In this document: positions 44,634 to 53,681 of the stretch, piece by piece
Layout of the letters: each line of letters begins with the position of its first letter
How positions within the stretch are numbered: the stretch's first letter is position 1
Source of the DNA: Hydrococcus rivularis NIES-593
GTDB lineage: Bacteria > Cyanobacteriota > Cyanobacteriia > Cyanobacteriales > Microcystaceae
Assembly: GCF_001904635.1 (NCBI RefSeq)
Contig: NZ_MRCB01000004.1
Location: forward strand, 124,001 to 188,000
Reading direction: 5' to 3'
DNA length: 64,000 bases
Program-made: the position numbers and the translations under genes
The notes under the pieces: model-generated
Database searches by the model: none
Told to the model about the DNA's origin: nothing
What the model saw: the letters and a program-made list of their open reading frames with translations, nothing else

Positions 44634-45848
44634 TTATTTAGTTTTCTTAGTTTCTTGTTCCTGCTTAATTATTTTGACTAATTCAGCATCATTGGGATTA
44701 GCTTTTACCCACTTTTCTCGATTGGCTCGAATTTTTGCTAAATGAGACTCTATATTGTCTGGTGTAAGGTAGACCCCAAAATCTTTAGGTACCTCAACTT
44801 TTTTGTAAGATAGAATGCGATCGAGAACTAAATTGCCGATCGCTTCTTTATAATGAGAACTATCGATGTAATTTTTCATCTTCTCGCTGACTGGTTCTGT
44901 TGTAATGCTGTTATAGTCAGAAAAATCCCAGACGGGCAAAATTTTGACAACTTCTCGCTTCCATTGCTCTAAAATTTGCCATTGTCCGGCGGCATAAATT
45001 GCCTCCGATTGGGTAACATGAGCGGGAGAGATAAAACCGATTAAAGTAATGCCGCGTTCTCGGCACAGATTGACAATCTCTCTTAAATCATCTAAGTATT
45101 GTTGCGAGAGCTTATAGTTGCTGTGAACGTTGAAATAAACCGCGATCGATTTCTTAAATTCTGTTAAATTTTTATCTTTGTCTCCTCGCTGAAGGCGCAT
45201 GAAGCCGTTGGGATAATAAATATCGCGATCTGAATTAGTTCTGTTAGCTTCAATAGTCTTTTCGCTCAAAGATAAAGTATCTAATGAGAAAGTCGTATTA
45301 ATAAAATCTTGAGAAGTTATTGCCTGTTTTTCTAACCTTCCTTCATCAAACCCCGGTTGATTTCCTAGCTCCTGATTGAACATAATAAAATCGAGACCCA
45401 GAATAACTAACTTAAGGTCTTTTTGATTTTTTATCGCATGTTGTAAGTAGCGCAGCGTTTCATAAGTATTAGCGCCATTGAGTCCGAGATTGTAAGCAGG
45501 TTGCTTGTCATCGAGTGCCGAATAAGTAGGATTCAATCCGAGATTCATTCTTGAAGATCCCAGAAAAATTGTAACGGGTTTGATGCGCGTAATTGCGATC
45601 GCTTTAAATAACCTCTGGTGTTTCCATTTTTCGGGTTTTGACTGGTTAAATTGAGTAAAAGTAGGGCTATTATAAATCCCGTAAGGATCGACAGCGATAT
45701 TAAAAATCCCAACTGAAATTAAGGGAACTAAAGCCGTCGTCAAAAAGATTAAATTAAAACGACGATATTTAGCTTTCTTCTGGTTGACTTTCTTCTTGCC
45801 AATTAGAAAATCTGATAAAGCAAACTTTAATCGACTGTAGGCACTCAT
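44634..45848 (-). CDS. AlgJ/AlgX-like SGNH protein, partner of the MBOAT acyltransferase
   Basis: A 404-residue protein with one N-terminal membrane helix (about residues 31-50) and an extracytoplasmic SGNH-type domain. The nucleophile block is IFLGSSRMNLGLNP (serine 98 or 99) and the Asp-His pair is in YIDSSHY. This matches AlgJ-type accessory proteins that, with an AlgI-like MBOAT, O-acetylate exported polysaccharide. The MBOAT gene lies 14 bases upstream on the same strand, the expected pairing. The ATG at 45848 is used because the TTG at 45866 would overlap the MBOAT stop. Confidence 0.8.
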   Translation of the reverse strand: MSAYSRLKFALSDFLIGKKKVNQKKAKYRRFNLIFLTTALVPLISVGIFNIAVDPYGIYNSPTFTQFNQSKPEKWKHQRLFKAIAITRIKPVTIFLGSSRMNLGLNPTYSALDDKQPAYNLGLNGANTYETLRYLQHAIKNQKDLKLVILGLDFIMFNQELGNQPGFDEGRLEKQAITSQDFINTTFSLDTLSLSEKTIEANRTNSDRDIYYPNGFMRLQRGDKDKNLTEFKKSIAVYFNVHSNYKLSQQYLDDLREIVNLCRERGITLIGFISPAHVTQSEAIYAAGQWQILEQWKREVVKILPVWDFSDYNSITTEPVSEKMKNYIDSSHYKEAIGNLVLDRILSYKKVEVPKDFGVYLTPDNIESHLAKIRANREKWVKANPNDAELVKIIKQEQETKKTK

Positions 45849-45862
45849 TGCGACAACCTCTG

Positions 45863-47344
45863 TCAAAACTGGAAGTAGAGAAATTCGGACACACGATTAA
45901 GTGATAGTAAGGATAAGCTAGTAATCATTCCCACCCATATCGCCCACCACCACGTTGGCTTAAGTTTCTGAATTATTTGCTGCGTATTTGGTAATAAAGT
46001 GACGCATAATGTTAGTCCAGCCAAGATGTAAATGCTCAAGATTCTACTGTTATTAATTTCTGGAAGATAGGTAAAATTTTTCCAGTTTTGAAGCTGCAAG
46101 CCAAACTGATTTAAGAAAGATAATTTACCTTGAGGATTGCCAGGTAACACAATGCCTTTCATGCCTGTCATCGCTTTGATAATTTCTGCTGCATCGTGAA
46201 AATTCATCGCCCTAAATAAAACCCAACTAAATATGACAGCCAAAAAAGTTATTAACCATCCCAATAATTTTGGTAAAGGAATATTTAATTTTCGCCATCC
46301 ATGATTGATAGATAAATAGGCACCGTGCAATCCTCCCCACACAACAAAAGTCCAGCCCGCACCATGCCATAAGCCGCCCAATAACATAGTCGTCATAAGA
46401 TTAACATAGCGGCGTATTTGTCCTCGGCGACTGCCTCCCAATGGAATGTATAAGTAATCTCTCAGAAAGTTTGATAAAGTAATGTGCCAGCGCCGCCAAA
46501 AATCGATAATAGAAATAGCTTTGTAGGGCGAATTAAAATTAATGGGAATGCGAATATTGAACATCAATCCCAAACCAATCGCCATATCCGAGTAGCCAGA
46601 AAAATCGAAATAGAGTTGAAACGTATAGCTTAAAGCACCTACCCAAGCCTCAAGAAAAGTAACCGCATCGGCATTATTAAAAACCAAGGCAACCCATGGC
46701 GATAGATGATCGGCAATCAATACTTTTTTAGCTAACCCCAAACCAAACATTGTTAAACCTAAAGCAAGATTTTTTTGAGAGAAAAGAAAGCTTTTTAGCT
46801 GGTGAAATTGGGGAATGAGTTCATCGTGACGGAGAATTGGTCCTGCAATGAGTTGAGGGAAAAAACTGATAAATAATGTATAAGTTACTAAATCATATTT
46901 ATTGCCTTTGGTTTCTCCTCGATAGGCATCTACTAAATAAGCTATCTGGGTGAAAGTATAGAAAGAAATTCCCGGCGGTAAGACGACCCTTGGAGAGCTA
47001 AAATTAGTCTGAATTACGCTATTGATAGAAGAGAGAAAAAAATTAGCATATTTGTAGTAGCCAATAATAGCTAAATTAAGAATAATACCGATTAAAATAA
47101 TAATTTTTGCTCGTGTGCTAACAGGTTTACTTGAGGCTATGAGTTCGCCTAGTTGATGGTTAATAATAATAGAAATAACCATCACTAGCAGATTAGTAAA
47201 ATCCCAATAGCCATAAAAAAATAGCGAACTGACAGTCAGCCAAATTAAAGCGGCTTTAATTAAACGAAAGCGAGAGAAACTAAAAAATATTAGAAAAGTT
47301 ATTGGCAAAAAAGCAAAGATAAAAACATAAGAGTTAAATAGCAT
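45863..47344 (-). CDS. MBOAT O-acyltransferase (AlgI-like)
   Basis: A 493-residue membrane protein with about 11 helices. It has the MBOAT features of AlgI: a PPGISFYTFTQIAYLVD segment, GPILRHDELIPQF, YFDFSGYSDMAIGLGLMF, NFNSPYKAISIIDFWRRWH and the catalytic histidine in GGLWHGAGWTFVVWGGLHG. These proteins move acetyl groups from a cytosolic donor across the membrane to a sugar or lipid. Its AlgJ-like partner follows directly. The likely role is acetylation of a polysaccharide built by neighbouring transferases; the substrate is an inference. Confidence 0.92.
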   Translation of the reverse strand: MLFNSYVFIFAFLPITFLIFFSFSRFRLIKAALIWLTVSSLFFYGYWDFTNLLVMVISIIINHQLGELIASSKPVSTRAKIIILIGIILNLAIIGYYKYANFFLSSINSVIQTNFSSPRVVLPPGISFYTFTQIAYLVDAYRGETKGNKYDLVTYTLFISFFPQLIAGPILRHDELIPQFHQLKSFLFSQKNLALGLTMFGLGLAKKVLIADHLSPWVALVFNNADAVTFLEAWVGALSYTFQLYFDFSGYSDMAIGLGLMFNIRIPINFNSPYKAISIIDFWRRWHITLSNFLRDYLYIPLGGSRRGQIRRYVNLMTTMLLGGLWHGAGWTFVVWGGLHGAYLSINHGWRKLNIPLPKLLGWLITFLAVIFSWVLFRAMNFHDAAEIIKAMTGMKGIVLPGNPQGKLSFLNQFGLQLQNWKNFTYLPEINNSRILSIYILAGLTLCVTLLPNTQQIIQKLKPTWWWAIWVGMITSLSLLSLNRVSEFLYFQF

Positions 47345-47397
47345 TTTTGTTTTTAAATATTAAAGCAAACTTTCTTAAGAATTAGGGAAAATTTTAG

Positions 47398-48558
47398 TCA
47401 GACTACTAGAGAATACCCACAACTCCAAAAGACCATTAAAAACCCTTGTATCAAAGCTAAAGATAAAGTTACAACTTGGTCAAATAAACGATTACTTGCT
47501 AGTTTAGCTAACAGAATATAAAGAGTAAAAATCGGTAAAATAAACCGAGGCATAGAATCTATTCCAGCGAGAAGAGGTACTACTATCGAGTAGATGCCAA
47601 ATATCCAGTAGGAGACTGGGATTTTTCGGAAAAATATGCATAAAAGACCTAATGCAGCTATCGAAAAAGTCGATTCCAACAGAGTTTTTATTTTGAATAA
47701 ATTACGCACATTTGGTTGAAGAAAACCTTTACGCAAGCCATTTACTATTGCCGATAAAGGATCGGATAGACTTCGATTCCAAGCTGATTGAATGTTTGAG
47801 AAAGCAAAGAAATTGCTCGTCAAGTGATAGTTATACAAAACAAATAATGATAACCCTAAAGGAATTAATAGTAAAAATAAAATATCATATCGAATCTTTT
47901 TCAACTGAAATTCTTGACTCTGAAGATACTCGTAGAGCATGGGAACAACGATCAGAACCCCAACACTTCTCGTCAAAGCTAAAAAGAAACCAGCTATCCC
48001 TACCAATAACCACTGCTTTTTCTCAGCAAGATAAAAACATAGAATAGCTAACATTAAATAAAGAGATTCCGTAAAAACCCCCGATAGAATAAAACCAGTT
48101 GGCGACACTAATAAAAATTTGACAGACTGCAAAGCATTTTCTCGGTCGGATTTTAACTGAACTAATCGATAGAGTAAATAACAAGCAATAATTAAGCAAA
48201 CATTAGAAATAATAATCCCAGCGATAAAATATTTTCCTCCCATGACGGTTCCAATTAGTCTCATTAACATGGGATAAAGCGGAAAAAAAGCATAATTAGC
48301 TTGAGTTTCGGAGAAAGAAGTTCCAACTTCGGCTGAATAACCGCCTTCGGCAATATCTATGTACCAATATGAATCCCAAACTCCCCAGATGTCTAACCAA
48401 AGTTGAGTGGAGTAAATGTATTGTTTGCCGTACTGTCGTTCTAGGAGAGAACGCGAAATAACTCCAATAATAGTTAAAATGAGTCTAGTAGAAAGAAATA
48501 ATAAAAGAATGTATTTTAGTTCTGGCAGATTTTTCTTTAGGGTAGCGGCAATCTTCAT
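47398..48558 (-). CDS. PIG-V-like GT-C mannosyltransferase-family protein
   Basis: A 386-residue polytopic protein (about 9-10 helices) with the PIG-V landmarks: WDSYWYIDIAEGGY in the first luminal loop, ANYAFFPLYPMLMR, SPTGFILSGVFTESLY and FLALTRSVGVL. PIG-V in eukaryotes adds mannose to GPI precursors using dolichol-phosphate mannose; bacterial relatives probably use polyprenyl-phosphate sugars. This is consistent with the GT2 genes at the end of this cluster, which may provide such donors. The natural substrate is unknown. Confidence 0.82.
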   Translation of the reverse strand: MKIAATLKKNLPELKYILLLFLSTRLILTIIGVISRSLLERQYGKQYIYSTQLWLDIWGVWDSYWYIDIAEGGYSAEVGTSFSETQANYAFFPLYPMLMRLIGTVMGGKYFIAGIIISNVCLIIACYLLYRLVQLKSDRENALQSVKFLLVSPTGFILSGVFTESLYLMLAILCFYLAEKKQWLLVGIAGFFLALTRSVGVLIVVPMLYEYLQSQEFQLKKIRYDILFLLLIPLGLSLFVLYNYHLTSNFFAFSNIQSAWNRSLSDPLSAIVNGLRKGFLQPNVRNLFKIKTLLESTFSIAALGLLCIFFRKIPVSYWIFGIYSIVVPLLAGIDSMPRFILPIFTLYILLAKLASNRLFDQVVTLSLALIQGFLMVFWSCGYSLVV

Positions 48559-48595
48559 TAATTTATATCCCCTCGTGCCATATTATTGTTAATCC

Positions 48596-49476
48596 TCATG
48601 TTTTCGCTTTAATAATTTCGATTAGCTTAAAATGCTCGATACCGCGATTATCTTTAATGTTATAAACTTCTTTCCAGTTATAACCTTTCGCAGCTAGTTC
48701 TGAAACCTTTTCTGGACGAAGAATAAATAAACATCGCTCGTCTAACTTGCTCTGTTTGGAAAGGGACATTAGACGGTATTTGCCAAGCGCGTATATTTTA
48801 TCGCGCGAACCGCCAATCCAAGGAGGAATGGGAGACTTCTGATATTCCTGCGGCGAGTATTGGGTGTAGAAAGGAACTTTGGCAATAAAATCCTGAATGG
48901 CAAAACAGTTGCTATTGCTGTCGCTATTAAGGACGACGCAAGTATATGAGCTTTTTTGAGCAAAAGCGATCGCTTCTCCCATACCGTATTGCCAGTGTAT
49001 AGCAGCTTCAGTGGGATACTCAAAGAAATAGCGCTTGACGAATATTGTTAGACTGGCTACAACGATAAACAAAGCCGCGACTATCAACAGCTTTCTTCTA
49101 GCAATTCCGATTAGCTCTATTAATCGAACAGCACCGTAAGCAGAGAAAATAGCAAATACAGGTGCGCCTACCAGTGCTCTCAAAGAACTTGCAGCTCCTA
49201 CCAATGCAGCAGGAAGTGGATAGAGTAGCAGCCACAAGAATAAGATAGCTCTTTCTTTTTTAGTCTAAACTCCAGGAAAAAAGTAGGAAGAAATTTACCA
49301 TAGCGATCGCGTAAAGTTTCAAGAATAGAGTAAGCTTCATACCCATCAGCCGCTTCATCGCAGTTAAATCCTTGGGGAATCGCATCTAAAAATAGCAGTC
49401 TCAGCAGAGCTGCGATCGCTAAAATAATTAGCAGATAAATTCCGGTATTATCTCTAGCACTCTTGCCGCTCGACAT
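48596..49476 (-). pseudogene. GT39-like gene broken by an internal deletion and frameshift
   Basis: The first 80 codons (MSSGKSARDNTGIYLLIILA...; first loop GFNCDEAADGYEAYSILETL) read the start of a GT39-like transferase. Then, around 49255-49270, the frame stops matching; a second frame begins KERAILFLWLLLYPLPAAL and runs for about 225 codons to the end at 48596. A full member has some 500-600 residues, so several hundred central residues, including most membrane helices, are missing. The overlapping ends of the two frames mean the deletion also changed the frame. It should not give a working enzyme. The neighbours on both sides are intact. Confidence 0.72.
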
Positions 49477-49513
49477 AGCTTACTTTCAAATTTAATAGAT
49501 TGCCAATCCTAAC

Positions 49514-51403
49514 TTATTTGGAATTAGAGGGATCGGAGCAAGATTGTTGCCAAGGTAGCGTTTTTTCTACCGTTTGAGTCTCGCCGGGAGGAACAGTTCT
49601 TTCGCTCATAAAATAAATGTCAATCCTCTCTAATTTTTGGGAATTTTTAGGGGTTGCATTCCAATTTCGACATAAATATGCTCCATAAAAAGGATAAAGC
49701 GCTTTGCCAATGCCGCGATTGAGATTGATAAAATAAGTCCGCCATTGCATATTTCTATAAAGTGCATTGCGCTGACCGATTGTTGGCTTCTCCCAACTCA
49801 CCGAACCGCTATCTTTGAGGACATCAATTGTCGTGCCATCTTTAAGTTTCCCTTCAATAACGTGCCATCCATCATCTCTCGGCGGTGCTGGTGCAAAAAT
49901 ACTCCAAGATTGATCTAATCGCGTTACGCGACTGAGAATATCGAGTTGTTGAATCGTTCGTCTCTTGAAAAATTTATCGGTTGCACTAACCCAATCATTT
50001 TTAGGTTCTTCTCTTCTCGCAACTGTTTGTTCGACAAAACTTTTTAGATTCCAAAGCGAGGTGTAAATTAATAGGAATAAAGTAACAATATTTAGCCACA
50101 AAGAAGACCGGATTGCTAACGGGCGAAATTTAAACAGTCTGGTAAACATGCCTGCCGTTTGCCGATTAGAAGCAATCGTCTCATAAAACTTAGTTCCTAC
50201 AGCCATTAAAGGTCTCCATTTAAGGATGGGGGCGAGAAACCAAAAGACGGGAGATAAGCTACAAACATACGCGATCGCTTCCCATTTATAATGCCGATTT
50301 TCCTGCCAATCGACCACAACCCAAGAATTTTTTTCCTGCATATCGGCATAAATTGAAGGGTCATCTTGTGCTACCAATAACGGTGTTTTGGGTAAAATTA
50401 AAAAAGTACGTAGAAAATGAACGACCTTTTTACAAAATCCGCAGTCTGCATCGTAATTAATTCTCAATCCAGCACGCTGGGGAGTATATAGTTTCTTCGC
50501 CAGTGCATCCCAAATATTAGTCGGAATAAAAACTAACCAACTGGAAATACTTAAAAAGGGAAAAATTCCCAATTCAAAACACAATCCGAAAGAAATATGC
50601 AAAAGAATAAAACAGACAATAGCAACGCAACGGAAAAAGCTGTTATAGAAGGGAATAAAAATCATCAAAGGACCCAACCACTCAAACCAAAGAGCAGATA
50701 GGGTTAGCAACCTTAACAACTCAACGGGAAGACTTAAAAGCCATTGACCGAATGCCGTTCCGTATTGGTCGAAACTCAACGCATAATAAACCGCATCCCC
50801 ATCAGGAAACCAAAGTTCGCTTTTGGTTTTGTATGCCGCCGACCAGATATAGATAAAGCAAATTTGCACCATGAAGGCAAAAGTTGCCCCAGAAACTACC
50901 CGCTTAGGCAGGGGGTTAGGAGAAGAATTCAAGGCGCTGTCGATGGAATAACAAGCTCCCAGAGGCAAAAATATCGCCCAGAAAAGCAACGCCCTCAACA
51001 CGTCGTCGGCGGCAAAAATGAGAGCGGGGTTGCGGTTGTGAATAGAGATAATCATCGCCCAAGTCGCGATCGTTGCCAGTCTGGTGCGGTATCCGACTAG
51101 CATTACTAGGACGAAAAAGATAGCTAACAAAAATATTAGCCCTTGGACGAAGGGCTGACCGCTTATCGATAAAAACGACCAATGCCAGGGACTAGAAAGA
51201 ATGCGATCGAGGGCAGTGCGAGGCAATACGCCAGCATCGCTGTAATGTGCCGTCAGGTCGCCAAAACGGATGATGAGATCGGTAAGAACGACTAGGGCTA
51301 AACCAATGCGAAATAAGGCGAGCGATCGCAGGTCAAAGCCCAAGACTTCCTCGATCTTGGCAGCTAATTGATTTTTTGCTCTTTTTTCCTCGCTGGCAGT
51401 CAT
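49514..51403 (-). CDS. HTTM-domain protein fused to a DUF393 thiol-redox domain
   Basis: A 629-residue membrane protein. The first 310 residues contain the HTTM arrangement shared with vitamin K-dependent gamma-carboxylase: several helices with FRIGLALVVLTDLIIRF, LPRTALDRIL and HNRNPALIFAADDVLR. After it comes a DUF393-type thioredoxin-like domain with YDADCGFCKKVVHFLR, the Cys-x2-Cys redox pair, then two more helices and a soluble tail (WSIFAPAPPRDDGWHVIEG). The activity is unknown; HTTM proteins have been proposed as carboxylases or redox enzymes. The ATG at 51403 is used. It is the first gene of the minus-strand cluster. Confidence 0.85.
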   Translation of the reverse strand: MTASEEKRAKNQLAAKIEEVLGFDLRSLALFRIGLALVVLTDLIIRFGDLTAHYSDAGVLPRTALDRILSSPWHWSFLSISGQPFVQGLIFLLAIFFVLVMLVGYRTRLATIATWAMIISIHNRNPALIFAADDVLRALLFWAIFLPLGACYSIDSALNSSPNPLPKRVVSGATFAFMVQICFIYIWSAAYKTKSELWFPDGDAVYYALSFDQYGTAFGQWLLSLPVELLRLLTLSALWFEWLGPLMIFIPFYNSFFRCVAIVCFILLHISFGLCFELGIFPFLSISSWLVFIPTNIWDALAKKLYTPQRAGLRINYDADCGFCKKVVHFLRTFLILPKTPLLVAQDDPSIYADMQEKNSWVVVDWQENRHYKWEAIAYVCSLSPVFWFLAPILKWRPLMAVGTKFYETIASNRQTAGMFTRLFKFRPLAIRSSLWLNIVTLFLLIYTSLWNLKSFVEQTVARREEPKNDWVSATDKFFKRRTIQQLDILSRVTRLDQSWSIFAPAPPRDDGWHVIEGKLKDGTTIDVLKDSGSVSWEKPTIGQRNALYRNMQWRTYFINLNRGIGKALYPFYGAYLCRNWNATPKNSQKLERIDIYFMSERTVPPGETQTVEKTLPWQQSCSDPSNSK

Positions 51404-52108
51404 GCTGCAATAACCCTCGGTAAACAATTAGCATTTAGCCAACAATTTTCGCATTAGATTATCGACTCGGCAAGCTAATTCGGAACTTAAAGTTCTACAG
51501 ATCTTCTCAAATGGTTTCTTGAAGATAATTTTTTCTCTTTTTTTCTGGTTTTCTATATCTCATTGCCTCAGAAGCCTTTTTGTCCATCTCAAATAGCATT
51601 AAGTAAACGCTGCTTAAAATGGGTTATCGACAATGATTAATTAAATATATTTTTAAAAAAGTCAAATTTTATCTTTAATCGAGAAGTATAATTTACTAGG
51701 AAATAACTATTACCCACTTCCAGTTTTACTTTGTTATTAAGTGCTTCTACTTTTGGAGCTAATCGAGTAAGTAAATCTTAAATAGGGTAGGATGTCTCAT
51801 TGAGATACCTTCAGCTTCAGCTACTTTCTGTGCGTTTCGGCATTAACTTGAATCAAATCGCTCGATGCATGGCTCTAATCTCGGTACGAACCCTACGCAA
51901 TTTAAATTTTTATCAAAAAAATGGAAATAAAAGTTGATAATTTCAGGTCACATATCTCCACATTGGTCAAGGTTTGGGAATTTGAGAATAGGCAAATTAA
52001 ATCTCTCAAAACTAGCTAGAAAAAGTCAATGTGCAGCTTAATACTTTTTCGATCGCTTCTGAAAGAGTAAGCTTTTCTTTCAGATTGAGTTGTTCGCATT
52101 TCCCTATT
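51404..52108. other. Divergent regulatory region without genes
   Basis: About 700 A/T-rich bases between the HTTM gene and a response regulator gene. It must hold the promoter of the glycan cluster. I see no hairpin or repeat strong enough to report. Confidence 0.5.
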
Positions 52109-52720
52109 ATGATTCGCATTCTAATCGTTGACGATCTCTTAACCATTCGGGAAATTTTGACTGAAGCTTTAGCCGTCGAACCAGAATTCCAAATCGTAGG
52201 CACGGCTTGTGACGGAGTTGATGCCATCGAGAAAGTCGATTGTCTCAGACCAGATGTCGTGCTTATGGATGTAGAGATGCCCAAAATGGATGGATTGAAT
52301 GCTACTCAAATTATTTCTCAACGATGGGGACAGGTAAAAGTATTAATTTTGACCGTTCACGAATGCGAAGAATATTTCGATCGCGCCGTGCAAGTGGGAG
52401 CTAAAGGCTATTTTCTCAAGACAACTCCCACAGAGGATTTAGTCCGGGCAATTCGCTATGCGGCTCAAGGCTATTTCCAACTTCCTTTTGACTTGGTGAA
52501 TAAATATCTCTCAAAACTCGTCGAAGTGCAAGCGACTTTCAACGAGTTAGCTTCCCTAAAACAAGTGATTCAGACGCAATTGGAACAATGCAAGCAATTC
52601 AGCTACCTGTCAGGGGAAAAGTGTCTCCAAATCGAGCAAGAACTTCACAAACAGCAAAAGATGATAAGCGTTTATTTTCACCAGAGCCAAACCGAACAAG
52701 ACTGGCACAGAATCAAGTGA
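52109..52720 (+). CDS. Receiver-domain response regulator with a coiled-coil tail
   Basis: A 203-residue protein. Residues 1-120 form a receiver domain (acid pair DD at 8-9, phospho-acceptor Asp54 in VLMDVEMPKMDG, conserved Lys in GYFLKTTPTEDL). No DNA-binding domain follows; residues 135-195 are a coiled coil. The stop at 52718-52720 is followed in the -1 frame by an open frame encoding continuing helix and a membrane anchor (to 52854), so the reading frame may be interrupted. The ATG at 52109 (MIRILIVDD) is chosen because the preceding 26 codons of the open frame are not receiver-like. Confidence 0.8.
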   Translation: MIRILIVDDLLTIREILTEALAVEPEFQIVGTACDGVDAIEKVDCLRPDVVLMDVEMPKMDGLNATQIISQRWGQVKVLILTVHECEEYFDRAVQVGAKGYFLKTTPTEDLVRAIRYAAQGYFQLPFDLVNKYLSKLVEVQATFNELASLKQVIQTQLEQCKQFSYLSGEKCLQIEQELHKQQKMISVYFHQSQTEQDWHRIK

Positions 52721-52854
52721 ATCAACACTTAGTTCATTTGAAAAAAGATTTACTTGGTATGAGACGGACGCTTTGGGTATTGATAGGAATTCTTCTCTCA
52801 CTACTGTCGTTTGGTTTGGCTTTGGGAATAACTCTTTGGTTGAAAAGGTCTTAA
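52588..52854 (+). CDS. Small membrane-anchor frame overlapping the response regulator
   Basis: The frame overlaps the end of the response regulator gene. Its last 50 residues (NQVNQHLVHLKKDLLGMRRT, then a 22-residue hydrophobic helix, then WLKRS) look like a real tail anchor, whereas its first 35 residues look like out-of-frame sequence. It is probably the 3' part of the same gene, separated by a frameshift. An independently translated small membrane protein starting at the ATG at 52760 is the alternative. Confidence 0.45.
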   Translation: MQAIQLPVRGKVSPNRARTSQTAKDDKRLFSPEPNRTRLAQNQVNQHLVHLKKDLLGMRRTLWVLIGILLSLLSFGLALGITLWLKRS

Positions 52855-53192
52855 TCCTAATTTAAAACGATAAGGCTTGGTGCTTCTGACATTTTTATGT
52901 CACTTTTTCGCATCACAATAAAAGTAACAACAGTTAAGAAGTCGATCGCCCTAGAAAGGGTCACTTAAAACCGATGCACTCTGAAAATTAGAACAAGTTA
53001 AATACGTTTGAGGAAACAATCTTTTTACTCATTGAAGTTGCACGTTATATCAAATCCGATCGAACAAACACAATAACCAGTAGTGCGAGCTAGAAGCTCG
53101 CGTTCGAGCAAGCATGAAAAGCGAGCAAGACGTATGCGCTTACGCGCACTGCGCTACATATTATGGTCAATTAAACGGATTTAATATTAGAA
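52855..53192. other. Spacer with GCGAGC-type hairpin repeats
   Basis: About 340 bases with no gene. A small hairpin GCGAGC / GCTCGC (about 53087-53103) begins a tract rich in GCGAGC and GCGCTTACGCGC motifs. No promoter can be named with confidence. Confidence 0.5.
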
Positions 53193-53678
53193 ATGCTAAA
53201 AATTTCTCGTTTAGGAACTGTAGCTACTTTGGTTAGTACCTCGATCGCTAGCAGTTTGCTAATTTTCCCGCTTGCAAGCGCCGTTCGGGAAGGACAGGCT
53301 AATCTGTCAGCCTTAAGTGCTACCGATGAAATTGTTAACACGAGGGTGGATTTTACTGGAGTTCGATCCTTAGATGAAGCTGAAAAAATCCTGGGGATAA
53401 CAGCACTGGGATTAGGAGCTGGTGCTGCTGGTATAGTTTGGCGTAGAGCAAAGGCAAAGAAGCCATTGGTTTTTAGCTCTACTCGTCTAGAAAATGCCCT
53501 CTCGATCGATCGCGCTAGCCCTCAACTGCGGCAGAAGCTGCTGAGACTGCTACATAACGATCGCCCGACTGCCAATCGCTTGCTTGCCGGAGCGCAAATC
53601 CACTATCCCAACCGTTCGGTTAATTGGTTAGTCGAGAAAGTGATTTACGATCTAGAACGCGATCGCGGTCGCTATTAA
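53193..53678 (+). CDS. Hypothetical exported or membrane-anchored protein
   Basis: A 161-residue protein with an N-terminal signal-like helix (SRLGTVATLVSTSIASSLLIFPLASAV), a second hydrophobic segment at about 67-85 (ITALGLGAGAAGIVWR) and a basic C-terminal domain (LRQKLLRLLHNDRPTANRLL, YPNRSVNWLVEKVIYDLERDR). I do not recognise a family beyond similarity to uncharacterised cyanobacterial proteins. The stop lies 4 bases from the stop of the convergent NDH-2 gene, leaving no space for a separate terminator. Confidence 0.7.
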   Translation: MLKISRLGTVATLVSTSIASSLLIFPLASAVREGQANLSALSATDEIVNTRVDFTGVRSLDEAEKILGITALGLGAGAAGIVWRRAKAKKPLVFSSTRLENALSIDRASPQLRQKLLRLLHNDRPTANRLLAGAQIHYPNRSVNWLVEKVIYDLERDRGRY

Positions 53679-53681
53679 TTT

